A stretch of 64,000 nucleotides of DNA from Streptomyces sp. NBC_00683 (GTDB taxonomy: Bacteria > Actinomycetota > Actinomycetes > Streptomycetales > Streptomycetaceae): NCBI RefSeq assembly GCF_036226745.1, contig NZ_CP109013.1:930001-994000 (forward strand), in the 5' to 3' direction. Under the pieces are notes generated by a model. That model had not been told where the DNA came from, did not search any database, and saw nothing but the letters and a program-made list of their open reading frames with translations. The translations under genes were made by a program, and so were the position numbers. This document shows positions 35,616-43,623 of the stretch, piece after piece (the stretch's first letter is position 1; every line of letters begins with the position of its first letter).

Positions 35616-36080
35616 ATGCCGTCCACGAACACGGACCGCGCAAGCACCGACTACTTCCCCCGGCTCGCCGCGGAGCGCTTGGACATCGCCCTGTGCCGGG
35701 CCTCAGCTGCCGTTGCCCGGGCTGCGGATGCCCGGGCCGGCGCGCTCGGACTCGGCGTCGGCCAGCATCTGGTGCTGAAAATGCTGGCCGAGGTAGGCCC
35801 TTGCTCGCAGCGCGTCCTGAGCGACGAACTGCGCATCGACCGCACCGTGATGGTCGGCGTCTGCGACGGCCTTGAACAGGCAGGCCACCTACGCCGTGAG
35901 CGAGACGTCGCAGACCGCCGCGCGTACGCCGTCACCATCACCGATTCCGGCCGCCAAATCCTCGCCCAGGCCGAAGATGCTGTGCCCGAGTTCCTTGACG
36001 GGACCTTCCATGCCCTCACCCCTACGGAGCGCGGGCAGCTCTCCAGTATCCTCGGCAAACTGCTGCAACCTCGCCCGTGA
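35616..36080 (+). CDS. MarR family regulator
   Basis: A 154-residue winged-helix regulator. The DNA-recognition part is CSQRVLSDELRIDRTVMVGV, followed by the wing RERDVADRRAYAVTITDSGR, the canonical DxRxxxVxLT region. It is divergent from the MFS relic and nitroreductase, which it presumably repressed. MarR proteins respond to phenolic or other toxic ligands. The gene itself is intact although its main target is broken, so decay of the unit looks recent. The ATG at 35616 is preceded by AGGAGGGAGACCAC. Confidence 0.93.
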   Translation: MPSTNTDRASTDYFPRLAAERLDIALCRASAAVARAADARAGALGLGVGQHLVLKMLAEVGPCSQRVLSDELRIDRTVMVGVCDGLEQAGHLRRERDVADRRAYAVTITDSGRQILAQAEDAVPEFLDGTFHALTPTERGQLSSILGKLLQPRP

Positions 36081-36345
36081 CCGGATCACCCGGCCCTGGA
36101 CAGGGAGCTCCAACGCTCTGCGCTTGAGGCCCGCTCCGAGTGTCGACAAACGATCGTCTGCCGACACCCGCACCCGTGATCACGAACCCAGACCGACACT
36201 GTCGACAACTCGCGTCGGACGAAGGGCTGCACGTGACGTGCCGGTCAGCTCCTCCGAGAAGGACCGCCGCCCCCAAGGTGCGCCGTCGACGGTGACAGCA
36301 GGCGTCTCAGCCAGGCCACGAACCAGAGCCGCGCCGTTACCCGGC

Positions 36346-37083
36346 TCAGCGGCCCGAAGTGGGACTTTGCGTGACTGTGCCCTCGGAACTCGCGGTTATC
36401 CGGTCGAGGTCGTGCGCCGCCTTGGCCAGCAGATCGAGCATGGCGAGCTCCGCCCGCGCCGGGTCACGCTCCCGGACCGCGTCCAGCACTGCCTGATGGC
36501 TGGGCACCGGGTCGTCGGCCGCGGCATGGGCGTGGACGAGCCGGTCGCGCTCCCGGAGACCTGGTTCGAGCAACATGTCCATGCGCGTCAGCATTTCGTT
36601 GCCGGTGGCCGCCAGCAGCGCCCGGTGGAAAGCCGCGTCGGCCTCTGCCGCAGCAGCCGAGTCGGCCTGGGCCCGTCCCATGGCATCCAAGGCACCCTGG
36701 AGCGCGGCCAGGTCCGCTTCCGTCCGGTGCAGGGCGGCGCGGTGCGCGGCCGCAGGCTCGACGATGGACCGGACGTCCGCGAGGTCCCGCATCAGCTGTT
36801 CGCCGCCACCGCTGTCGACTCTCCAGCGAATGATGTCCGCGTCGAGGAGGTTCCAGCGGCTGCGTTCGGTGACGAAGGTCCCGCGCTTCTGGCGGGCGTC
36901 GATCAGTCCTTTGCTCGCGAGGACCTTGAGCGACTCGCGCATGACGGTGAGGCTCACATCGAGCTCCTCGCCCAGCGCACGAATGTCCAGGGTCGCCCCC
37001 ACGGGGATGCCGCCGCTCACGATGCGCGCCCCGAGGATGTGCACAACCTGACCATGGACACCTCGCCCACTGTAGGACGCCAT
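36346..37083 (-). CDS. GntR/FadR family regulator (DgoR-like)
   Basis: A 245-residue GntR-family repressor with N-terminal winged helix (IRALGEELDVSLTVMRESLK, VLASKGLIDARQKRGTFVTE) and C-terminal FCD ligand domain with metal-binding His residues (AAFHRALLAATGNEM; DDPVPSHQAVLDAV). The linker RWNLLDADIIRWRVDSG is typical of sugar-acid regulators such as DgoR of E. coli, which senses galactonate or its products. The ATG at 37083 has an AAAGGAGAGG ribosome site. It stands beside the De Ley-Doudoroff genes and an AT-rich operator present in several copies, so it is the probable local repressor. Confidence 0.93.
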   Translation of the reverse strand: MASYSGRGVHGQVVHILGARIVSGGIPVGATLDIRALGEELDVSLTVMRESLKVLASKGLIDARQKRGTFVTERSRWNLLDADIIRWRVDSGGGEQLMRDLADVRSIVEPAAAHRAALHRTEADLAALQGALDAMGRAQADSAAAAEADAAFHRALLAATGNEMLTRMDMLLEPGLRERDRLVHAHAAADDPVPSHQAVLDAVRERDPARAELAMLDLLAKAAHDLDRITASSEGTVTQSPTSGR

Positions 37084-37171
37084 GTCGCCCTCTCCTTTCG
37101 ATGCGCGCACCGTGGTGCGCGCGGGTGCGGGTGCTGCCGCGCATGCAGAGTGATCGCATCTTACCGGCACG

Positions 37172-37275
37172 CATTAATTATGAATACATCTTGACACTGT
37201 AGGGGCTCCCGCACACGATGAAGCCACTTCACCGAGCCGCCCACGCAGGAGCCGCCTGTCATGTTGTCGTTGTCC
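37172..37275 (+). promoter_or_regulatory. AT-rich promoter/operator copy A
   Basis: CATTAATTATGAATACATC (37172-37190) runs directly into TTGACA (37191-37196), a -35 match. The next 65 bp, including the CAGGAG ribosome site and an ATG at 37261, are nearly identical to the beta-galactosidase leader at 45974-46077 in inverted orientation. The AT-rich word overlapping the -35 is the likely GntR operator. It lies about 90 bp from the divergent gntR start and drives only a truncated gene here. Confidence 0.7.
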
Positions 37276-37571
37276 GTACCAAGGTCGTACACACGCGCTA
37301 CAGGTCCGGCGGGTTCCTGCCGACCTTGAAACCGCTGTACCAGGACCCCGAGCTCCTCGGCGTCGAGGACGAATTCCTGGGCGGCCAAGGGGTGTTCGAC
37401 GTCTACAGCCGAGCCGCCGCCGACCTGCCCCTCTTCTATCGGGCGCCCGGGATGCAGATCCTGAGCGACGTTCTCGGCGGCCCCGTTCTCGACGCGCTCA
37501 AGGGCCGCACCTCTCCAGCGGCCGCGATCAAGGCCGGACTCGACGCCTACCGGCAGCAGGTGAAGCGATGA
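37261..37571 (+). pseudogene. C-terminal relic of sugar ABC transporter binding protein
   Basis: From about 37285 the frame reads SGGFLPTLKPLYQDPELLGV, DEFLGGQGVFDVYSRAAADL and TSPAAAIKAGLDAYRQQVKR, the last 90 or so residues of a family-1 sugar-binding protein. Signal peptide and the first 300 or so residues are missing. A promoter, ribosome site and start like those of the beta-galactosidase are fused in front, out of frame. Its stop overlaps a permease-like start (ATGA). The N-terminal part of a similar protein is found on the opposite strand at 43298-43622. Confidence 0.75.
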
Positions 37572-37627
37572 GCACCTCATCCTCCGCCCCTGTTACTGCT
37601 TCCCGCCCCCGCTCCCCCGCAAGCTGA
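37568..37627 (+). pseudogene. N-terminal scrap of ABC permease gene
   Basis: ATG at 37568 overlaps the binding-protein stop and encodes MSTSSSAPVTASRPRSPAS, then stop. Such Ser/Pro-rich leaders open many Streptomyces MalF-type permeases, and the ATGA overlap is the usual binding-protein/permease junction. All membrane helices are missing, so an internal deletion removed the permease genes. Confidence 0.45.
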
Positions 37628-37648
37628 CCACGGAAGGCGCGCTCCGCC

Positions 37649-38926
37649 ATGCCCACCCCGCTGCCCGCCCATCTTCCCGCCACCCTCACGATCTCCCTGT
37701 GGGACTTCACCTGGTACACCCGCACCGGCCCCGGCGAGCCCTTCGCCGACCTCGACCGCGCCTTCGCCGAAGCGGTCGAGCGCGGATACAACACCGTCCG
37801 CATCTGCGCCATGCCGCTGCTGCTCTTCGGCACCGGCCTCGATACCACCAGGCTCCGGCTCGGCCCCCTCGGCGGTCAGTACGGGCAGCGAGTGCGCTGG
37901 TACGACGTACGCGGCACCACCGAGATCGACGCGCGGGCCCATCTGCTCGCCCTGTTCGAGGCGGCCAGGCGGCACGACTGCTTCGTCATCCTCTCCAGCT
38001 GGGAATACCAGCAGTCGCCCTCCTTCGCCGGTGACCGGACCTGGTTCGACGCGATCATGGCCATCGCCCCCGAGCGCCGGGCGGAGGCACTCGCCGGCGC
38101 ACTGGCCGACCTCATCGACTTCTTGGCCGCCCACGACGGCCTGGACGAGCGGATCGCCTTCACCGAACTCCACAACGAGGTCCAGGCCGGCCGCCTGGCC
38201 GAGGGTCTGACCGATGACGACACCGTCGTGGCCCTCCGTCCCCGCCTGCAACGCGGCCTGGACCAGTTCCGCAAGCGCCACCCCGACCGGCCGGTCACCG
38301 TCAACTACGCCCACGTGCCCGTCGGCTCGATGCGAGGTATCCCCCGCGACATCGACGTAGCCGTCTTCCATCCCTACGTCTACGGCGTCCTCGACGAACT
38401 CCTCGACGCCTACGCCCTGCGTGACTTCTCGCGGCCCTTCCCCCAGGAACGGGCCTCCCGGGAACTGCTGCGCACCGGAGCGCCCGCCCTGGAGGACTGG
38501 GCGCCACCGGAGGAGGACCGGTGGCGCCTCGAAGCGACCGTCGTCGGCCTCCGTGAGGTCTACGTCCACGACTGGTGCGACCCGGACCTCTTCGACGCCT
38601 GGCTCTACGACCGCTACGCCGTCCACCGCGCCGCGATGGAGGCGAAGCTCAGCATCTGGATCGCCGCCGCAGCCGACTGGGCCGCCGAGACGGGAGTTCC
38701 CTTCATCTTCGGCGAAGGGTGGATCGGCTACACACCACTGCACGGCAGCTTCGAGGAGGGACCGGTCGGCGCCGCGTTCTGCCACCGCGCCGTCACCGAA
38801 GCCGCCCGGGCCGGAGCACGTGGAGCCGTCGTCTGTTCCAACGCCGCCCCCCAGCACCCCATGTGGCAGGACATCCGCCTCCAGCAGGAGTGCAACGCCC
38901 TGCTGCGCGACCTAACCGCCCTCTGA
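37649..38926 (+). CDS. Cellulase-like glycoside hydrolase (GH5-like TIM barrel)
   Basis: A 425-residue cytoplasmic protein of the cellulase-like family. It begins LTISLWDFTWYTRTGPGEPF, with the likely acid/base in AFTELHNEVQAG (about residue 175) and nucleophile in PFIFGEGWIGYTP (about residue 355), the two Glu expected of clan GH-A enzymes. No signal peptide, so it would act on imported oligosaccharides. Substrate is unknown; context suggests a galactoside. It sits directly after scraps of a sugar ABC transporter, so its own uptake system is lost. GCGCTCCGCC precedes the ATG without a strong ribosome site. A strong terminator follows. Confidence 0.82.
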   Translation: MPTPLPAHLPATLTISLWDFTWYTRTGPGEPFADLDRAFAEAVERGYNTVRICAMPLLLFGTGLDTTRLRLGPLGGQYGQRVRWYDVRGTTEIDARAHLLALFEAARRHDCFVILSSWEYQQSPSFAGDRTWFDAIMAIAPERRAEALAGALADLIDFLAAHDGLDERIAFTELHNEVQAGRLAEGLTDDDTVVALRPRLQRGLDQFRKRHPDRPVTVNYAHVPVGSMRGIPRDIDVAVFHPYVYGVLDELLDAYALRDFSRPFPQERASRELLRTGAPALEDWAPPEEDRWRLEATVVGLREVYVHDWCDPDLFDAWLYDRYAVHRAAMEAKLSIWIAAAADWAAETGVPFIFGEGWIGYTPLHGSFEEGPVGAAFCHRAVTEAARAGARGAVVCSNAAPQHPMWQDIRLQQECNALLRDLTAL

Positions 38927-38936
38927 CACGCCCTAA

Positions 38937-38974
38937 GCCGTGCGGGCCGCGCGCATGTGCGCGGCCCGCACGGC
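38937..38974 (+). terminator. GC-rich terminator hairpin
   Basis: Perfect 16-bp arms (GCCGTGCGGGCCGCGC and complement) around GCATGT, 11 bp after the glycosidase stop. It also lies 45 bp beyond the leftward lactonase fragment, so it may stop both transcripts. Confidence 0.8.
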
Positions 38975-39018
38975 CCACGCTCACATGTGCCGGTCACTGC
39001 TCCTGCTGGAGCGGCGGG

Positions 39019-39339
39019 TCAGAAGACTCGATCGGCGAAGACGGAGGAAGCAGGCGAAACGGCCGGCGCAATGGCATCGCACCGAGCTATCAGTACCGCA
39101 CCGTCGAGTGGCTCCGGTTCCTCCAAGCCGATGGCCGCCGTGGTCACGAGGAGATGCTCACCGGTCAGGCAGACACTGGACGGCTGGACGGCAGGCACCG
39201 GGACCGCCAGCAGAAGCGTGACATCGGGGGCGTAGCAGCGGATCTGCCCGGCGCCCCAGATCGCGCTCCACAAGCGGCCCGCGGTATCCACCGTCATGCC
39301 ATCCGGGCGGCCGACCGCGGGCACGTCGTACGCCGTCAT
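39019..39339 (-). pseudogene. C-terminal relic of SMP-30-type lactonase
   Basis: About 106 residues remain: VGRPDGMTVDTAGRLWSAIW, IRCYAPDVTLLLAVPVPAVQ and LLVTTAAIGLEEPEP. These are the last third of an SMP-30/gluconolactonase beta-propeller of normally about 290 residues. The propeller's N-terminal blades and several metal ligands are missing. The ATG at 39339 is fortuitous. In the pathway this enzyme would open galactono-lactone; its loss may be tolerated because that lactone hydrolyses spontaneously. Confidence 0.8.
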
Positions 39340-39397
39340 GGCACAACCTCTCGGCCCCGCAACCGTGTCGCCACGGGGTGTGTTCGCTCGGGCAGGA

Positions 39398-40372
39398 TCA
39401 GCGGATGGCGCTGCCGGGGGCGGCGTCCAGCAGGGCCAGTTCGTCCCGGTGGGGCAGCCCTTCCCAGTCGCCGCTGGAGGCGACGGCGAATGCCGCGGTG
39501 GTGGTGGCACGCTGGAGCCTGGCATCGGGATCGAGGGCGTCGATCAGGCCTGACAGGTACCCGGCGCAGAAGGCGTCGCCCGCGCCGACGGTGTCGGTGA
39601 CCGGCACGGGGCGGGCGGCCGCGTGCACCGGGACCGCCCCGGGGAGGTACAGGTCGGCGCCGTCCGCGCCGCGTTTGACGACGACCTCTCCGATGCCCGC
39701 CCCGAACAGGTCCGCGATCAGGTCTGCTTCCCCTCGCTCCGGGGACGTCCCGGGGGCGGCGGAGAGCAGGGGAAGTTCGTCGTCGGACGCGATCACGACA
39801 TCCACGTAGGGAAGCAGGAGGTGCAGTGCCGTTGTGGCGGCCTCGTGGCTCCACAGCCGCGTGCGGTGGTTGACGTCGAGAGTGACCGTCCAGCCGTGCT
39901 CCGCGGCGTACTCGGCAGCGGACCGCACCGCTGCAAGAGGGCCCTCTCCCAGGGCGCAGGTGATGCCGGTCAGGTGCAGGATGCGAGCACCCGCTTCCAG
40001 GGCCGGGGTCAGGTCCTCGGGCCGCTGGCGGGAGGCGGCGGAGCCTGAGCGCCAGTAGTGCACCCGCGCCAGGTCGGCGACGCGGCGCTCCCGGAGCATG
40101 GCGCCGGTCGGCGCCTCCGGATCCGTCGTGGCGTGGCTGGTCCCGACCCCCTCGCCGCGCAACGTGCGAAGGATCAGTCGGCCCGGCTCGTCCCTGCCGG
40201 TGCGTCCGGCCCACGAGACGCGGTGGCCCAGCCGCGCCACGCCCACAGCGACGTTGAACTCGGCCCCCGCCACTGTCGTGCGGGCCGTTCCATCAGCACC
40301 TAGCGGCCCATCGGTCTGCAGCGACAACATGGCTTCACCGAAGGTGAGGACTTCCACGGCCGGAGAGTTCAC
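39398..40372 (-). CDS. PfkB family sugar kinase, probable 2-keto-3-deoxygalactonate kinase
   Basis: A 324-residue ribokinase-fold kinase. Signatures are AGAEFNVAVGVARLGHRVSW (N-terminal GG region), HGWTVTLDVNHRTRLWS, and the C-terminal DTVGAGDAFCAGYLSGL with the catalytic Asp. The KDG-kinase-like start EVLTFGEAMLSLQTDG fits phosphorylation of 2-keto-3-deoxy sugar acids. Its GTG start (40372) overlaps the aldolase stop (GTGA), so the two are coupled, and the product of the kinase is the aldolase substrate. E. coli DgoK is of a different fold, so this is a non-orthologous replacement. Confidence 0.9.
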   Translation of the reverse strand: MNSPAVEVLTFGEAMLSLQTDGPLGADGTARTTVAGAEFNVAVGVARLGHRVSWAGRTGRDEPGRLILRTLRGEGVGTSHATTDPEAPTGAMLRERRVADLARVHYWRSGSAASRQRPEDLTPALEAGARILHLTGITCALGEGPLAAVRSAAEYAAEHGWTVTLDVNHRTRLWSHEAATTALHLLLPYVDVVIASDDELPLLSAAPGTSPERGEADLIADLFGAGIGEVVVKRGADGADLYLPGAVPVHAAARPVPVTDTVGAGDAFCAGYLSGLIDALDPDARLQRATTTAAFAVASSGDWEGLPHRDELALLDAAPGSAIR

Positions 40373-41028
40373 GAGCGGGCCTCCGTACGGCAGACACTCA
40401 GGAAGTCCTTCGCCCGCTTCCGCAGGGCGGCCAGGTCGCCGCCGTGAGGGGCGTCACCGGCGAGCGGGCTGCCCACTCCCACGGCCACAGCTCCTGCCGC
40501 GAAGTACTCCGCGGCCGCCTGTGCGTCAACGCCGCCGACCGGTACGAACGGCAGGTCGGGGAAGGGGTCGCGCAGGGCGCGGAGATACGCGGGGCCGCCC
40601 AGCGAGGCGGGGAACAGCTTGACGGCACTCGCGCCTCCGGTGCTCACCGCGACCGCTTCGGACGGGGTGAGCGCACCCGCCAGCACGGGCAGGTGCCGGG
40701 CCACGGCCTCCTCGAACCCACCGCCGAGCGCGGGAGTGACGATCCAGGTCGCGCCCGCTTCCTGGGCACGCCGGGCATCGTCGGCAGTGACGACAGTCCC
40801 CGCCCCGATCGCGATGGACGGGTCGACAGCGTTCGCCGCTCGGGAGATGACCGTGAGGGCGTCGACCGTGTTCAGGGAGACCTCGATGAGCCCGATGCCC
40901 TCCTCCGCGAGGGCCAGAACGGTGCGCATCGAGGCTTCGGCATCGCGGCCTCGCACGATCGCGACGAGGCGGTCGCGGCGCAGCCGGGTGGTGAATTCGT
41001 CTGTTTGCATGTGGGCTTGCTGCTCCAT
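40369..41028 (-). CDS. dgoA: 2-dehydro-3-deoxy-6-phosphogal(uc)onate aldolase
   Basis: A 219-residue class I aldolase of the KDPG/KDPGal type, cleaving 2-keto-3-deoxy-6-phosphogalactonate to pyruvate and glyceraldehyde 3-phosphate. LVAIVRGRDAEASMRTVLAL opens the barrel, IEVSLNT carries the Glu, IGAGTVVT follows, the Schiff-base Lys is in SAVKLFPASLGGP and PFVPVGGVDAQ binds phosphate. The Arg-Gly-x-x-A start resembles DgoA. The ATG at 41028 is used; a second ATG at 41010 has a better-spaced GGAG. Its stop overlaps the kinase start. Confidence 0.92.
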   Translation of the reverse strand: MEQQAHMQTDEFTTRLRRDRLVAIVRGRDAEASMRTVLALAEEGIGLIEVSLNTVDALTVISRAANAVDPSIAIGAGTVVTADDARRAQEAGATWIVTPALGGGFEEAVARHLPVLAGALTPSEAVAVSTGGASAVKLFPASLGGPAYLRALRDPFPDLPFVPVGGVDAQAAAEYFAAGAVAVGVGSPLAGDAPHGGDLAALRKRAKDFLSVCRTEARS

Positions 41029-41101
41029 GAGGTGGTGACGTTACGTGTGTGTCCAGTACGGACATCAGGGCGGTACGGCGGCCAGGGCGGTGGCCGGCTG
41101 A

Positions 41102-42247
41102 TCACCACTCGGCGAAGGAGCCGTCCGGATGGCGCCAGATCGGACCACGCCAGTCCGGTGTTCTTCCGTCGGCCGCCCGAACGACTCCCTCATCGACCTC
41201 GATCCCCAGTCCCGGCCGGGTGGGCCGGTTCAGATGCCCTTCGTCGAAGCGGAAGACCTCTCGGTCGACGACGTAGTCGAGCACCTCGGCACCCGCGTTG
41301 TAGTGGATCCCGATGCTCTGTTCCTGGATGAGGAAGTTCGGAACGGAGAAGGCGATCTGAAGGCTGGCGGCGAGGGAGAGCGGCCCCAGGGGGCAGTGCG
41401 GGGCCACCAGTACGTCGAAGGTCTCCGCCAGGGCCGCCATCCGACGCACCTCGGAGATGCCGCCGGCATGCGAAAGGTCCGGCTGCAGAACGGCGATACC
41501 GGCCTGGAGGGCGGGCAGCGCGTCGGTCCGTGAATAGAGCCGTTCTCCCGTGGCCACGGGGATCGGCGTCGCCTCGACGACATCGCGCAACCGGTGGGTG
41601 TGCTCGGGCAGCAGGGGTTCCTCGACGAACAGCGGATTCAGCGGCGCAAGGTGCGGCAGGACCCGGCGGGAGTTCGCCACGTTGAACCGGCCGTGGAAGT
41701 CCATGGCGAAGTCGCGGTCGGGACCGAGGACCTCGCGGGCCGTCGCGGCTCGCTGGACGACGGCATCGATGTCACGGGTGCTCGCGATCCGGTTCATCCT
41801 GCCGGAGGCGTTCATCTTCACCGCGGTGAACCCGGCCTCCACCTGCGCCTGGACGGCGTCGGCGATCTCCTCCGGTTCGTCTCCGCCCACCCAGCTGTAG
41901 GCCCGCACCCGCTCGCGGACCGGCCCGCCAAGGAGCACGTGGACGGGGACCCCCAGCGTCTTGCCGGCGATGTCCCACAGCGCCTGGTCGAGTCCGGCGA
42001 CGGCGCTCGAGAGAACTGGGCCTCCTCGGTAGAAGGAGCCCTTCGTCATGACTTGCCAGTGGTCCTCGATACGCATCGGGTCCTTGCCGATGAGGAGTTC
42101 GGCGAGCTCGTGGACGGCGGTGCGCACGGTCGCCGCTCTCCCCTCGACGACCGGCTCGCCCCAGCCGACGACGCCGTCGTCGGTCTCCACGCGGCAGAAG
42201 AGCCAGCGGGGTGGTACGGCGAAGGTCTCGACGCGTGCGATCTTCAA
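41102..42247 (-). CDS. dgoD: D-galactonate dehydratase
   Basis: A 381-residue enolase-superfamily dehydratase, forming 2-keto-3-deoxygalactonate from galactonate. It parallels E. coli DgoD along its length: ETDDGVVGWGEPVVEGRA, GSFYRGGPVLSSAVAGLDQA, YSWVGGDEPEEI, FAMDFHGRFN (Asp ligand), FVEEPLLPEH (Glu), ATGERLYSRTDA (Glu), LQPDLSHAGGISEVRRMAAL, APHCPLGPLSLAASLQ (catalytic His) and WRHPDGSFAEW at the C-terminus. Magnesium ligands and general acids are intact. It is 73 bp upstream of the aldolase and 90 bp after the SDR gene. Confidence 0.96.
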   Translation of the reverse strand: MKIARVETFAVPPRWLFCRVETDDGVVGWGEPVVEGRAATVRTAVHELAELLIGKDPMRIEDHWQVMTKGSFYRGGPVLSSAVAGLDQALWDIAGKTLGVPVHVLLGGPVRERVRAYSWVGGDEPEEIADAVQAQVEAGFTAVKMNASGRMNRIASTRDIDAVVQRAATAREVLGPDRDFAMDFHGRFNVANSRRVLPHLAPLNPLFVEEPLLPEHTHRLRDVVEATPIPVATGERLYSRTDALPALQAGIAVLQPDLSHAGGISEVRRMAALAETFDVLVAPHCPLGPLSLAASLQIAFSVPNFLIQEQSIGIHYNAGAEVLDYVVDREVFRFDEGHLNRPTRPGLGIEVDEGVVRAADGRTPDWRGPIWRHPDGSFAEW

Positions 42248-42337
42248 GAAGGTGCTCCAGGAGATGGCCGCGGGCAGCGCGGCTTCGGATGAGGCCGGGT
42301 TGGTTCAGGAGCGACGGGGGCTCCGGAGGACCGCCGT

Positions 42338-43114
42338 TCAGGACGAGTTCTTCATGACGCTCCATCCGCCGTCCACGACGAGCGACGCGCCGGTCATGAA
42401 GGAGGCGTCGTCGCTGAGGAGGAAGCCGATCGTCGATGCGATCTCCTCCGGCCTGCCGAGCCTCTTCGCGGCGGTCTCCTCGGCCGTGGCACGCCGGTCG
42501 GCCTCGTCGATGTCCTCCCACGCCTGGGTCAGCACCGGCCCGGGCAGGACGGAGTTGACGCGGACCTGCCCTCCGTACTCCACGGCGAGCTGCCGGGCCA
42601 GCCCGGTCAGACCGGCCTTGGCCGCGGCGTACGCGGGGCGCCCGGGCAGCCCCACGAGCGCGTGAACCGACGAGACCAGGACAGCACTGCCGCCGGTGGC
42701 GCGCAGATCGTCGAGGCAGGCACGGAAACCCAGGTAGGAGCCGGTGAGCGAGACCGCGAGCTGACGGTTCCACTCCGCCGCATCGATCTCGTCGGCCGCC
42801 CCGATCCGTACGGTGCAGGCGTTGCTCACCAACGCGTGGACGGGACCGAACGCCTCACGAGCAGCATGAACCGCCGTCTGCCACGACGATTCCTGGGACA
42901 CATCGCAGTGCTGGAACAGCGCCCGGCCACCGGCATCACGGATCCCTTCGGCGACCTGCCTGCCGGCGTGCGCATCGATGTCGGCGAGCAGCACACCAGC
43001 ACCCTCCGAGGCCAGCCGCCGGGCCGTCGCGGCACCGATGCCGGACGCGGCGCCGGTCACCAGGACGCAGCGCCCCTCGAAGCGCCTGCTGTAGGTCGAA
43101 TGCAGTGGATCCAC
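42338..43114 (-). CDS. SDR, probable D-galactose 1-dehydrogenase
   Basis: A 258-residue short-chain dehydrogenase: VLVTGAASGIGAATARRLAS (TGxxxGIG), VSNACT in place of NNAG, VLVSSVHALVGLPGRPAYAA with Ser and Tyr, then AKAGLTGLARQL (Lys), and the C-terminal MTGASLVVDGGWSVMK. As first gene of the galactonate operon it most likely oxidises galactose to galactono-1,4-lactone. The C-terminal half is typical of sugar dehydrogenases, but the exact substrate is inferred from context. An AT-rich operator-like site lies about 50 bp upstream. Confidence 0.88.
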   Translation of the reverse strand: MDPLHSTYSRRFEGRCVLVTGAASGIGAATARRLASEGAGVLLADIDAHAGRQVAEGIRDAGGRALFQHCDVSQESSWQTAVHAAREAFGPVHALVSNACTVRIGAADEIDAAEWNRQLAVSLTGSYLGFRACLDDLRATGGSAVLVSSVHALVGLPGRPAYAAAKAGLTGLARQLAVEYGGQVRVNSVLPGPVLTQAWEDIDEADRRATAEETAAKRLGRPEEIASTIGFLLSDDASFMTGASLVVDGGWSVMKNSS

Positions 43115-43153
43115 GAACGGTCTCCAGGTACATGGCAGGTGAACAGATCAACG

Positions 43154-43173
43154 ACATTAAATATTAATTATTG
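43154..43173. promoter_or_regulatory. AT-rich operator-like site upstream of galactonate operon
   Basis: ACATTAAATATTAATTATTG shares ATTAATTAT with the two promoter copies at 37.2 and 46.05 kb. Such an AT run is rare in this sequence. It lies 40-60 bp upstream of the SDR start, where a GntR operator is expected. Confidence 0.55.
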
Positions 43174-43297
43174 GTTTGCGCCAAGGGTTGCGCGGTGTTC
43201 TCATAACCAGCCATCGGCACCGGGACACGCGATCCGCGACCTCGCCGGTCCGTCGAACAGACCCTGACGCAATCTGCCTCAAGATATTGACGGACGC

Positions 43298-43622
43298 TCA
43301 AGCCTGCACCAAAGTGCTCGCGTTGCCGGATTCCAGGCCGTACGAAACTCCGTCGACCGAGTAGGGCGACAGTTTGAGCCGATCGTCACCGAGCTGGCGG
43401 ACGGCGTCAGTGAGGTCGACGTTGAGGCCCGCGAGATCGGGTGTGTTCCCGTCCTTGATGGCGGTCCGGAACGTCTTTGTGTGGTCGGGTCGTGGGTCCG
43501 CAGCCTGACCTGCGCGCGTCCTGACCGCAACGGGGCGGCCGAGGACGTGCCGCATCCCGCGAGGAGCCCCGGCCCGCAACCCCCGCAGCGCGTAGCAGAC
43601 TCCGTCGGCTGAGGTCAGACAC
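43298..43622 (-). pseudogene. N-terminal relic of sugar-binding lipoprotein
   Basis: GTG at 43622, one base after the beta-galactosidase stop, gives SDLSRRSLLRAAGVAG, a twin-arginine signal start. A shifted frame continues LLAGCGTSSAAP, a lipobox with its Cys. A further frame gives HTKTFRTAIKDGNTPDLAGL, VDLTDAVRQLGDDRLKLSPY and SVDGVSYGLESGNAS, the first 100 residues of a solute-binding protein, then stop. It is the natural partner of the C-terminal piece at 37261-37571 on the other strand. Confidence 0.65.
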
Positions 43623-43623
43623 G

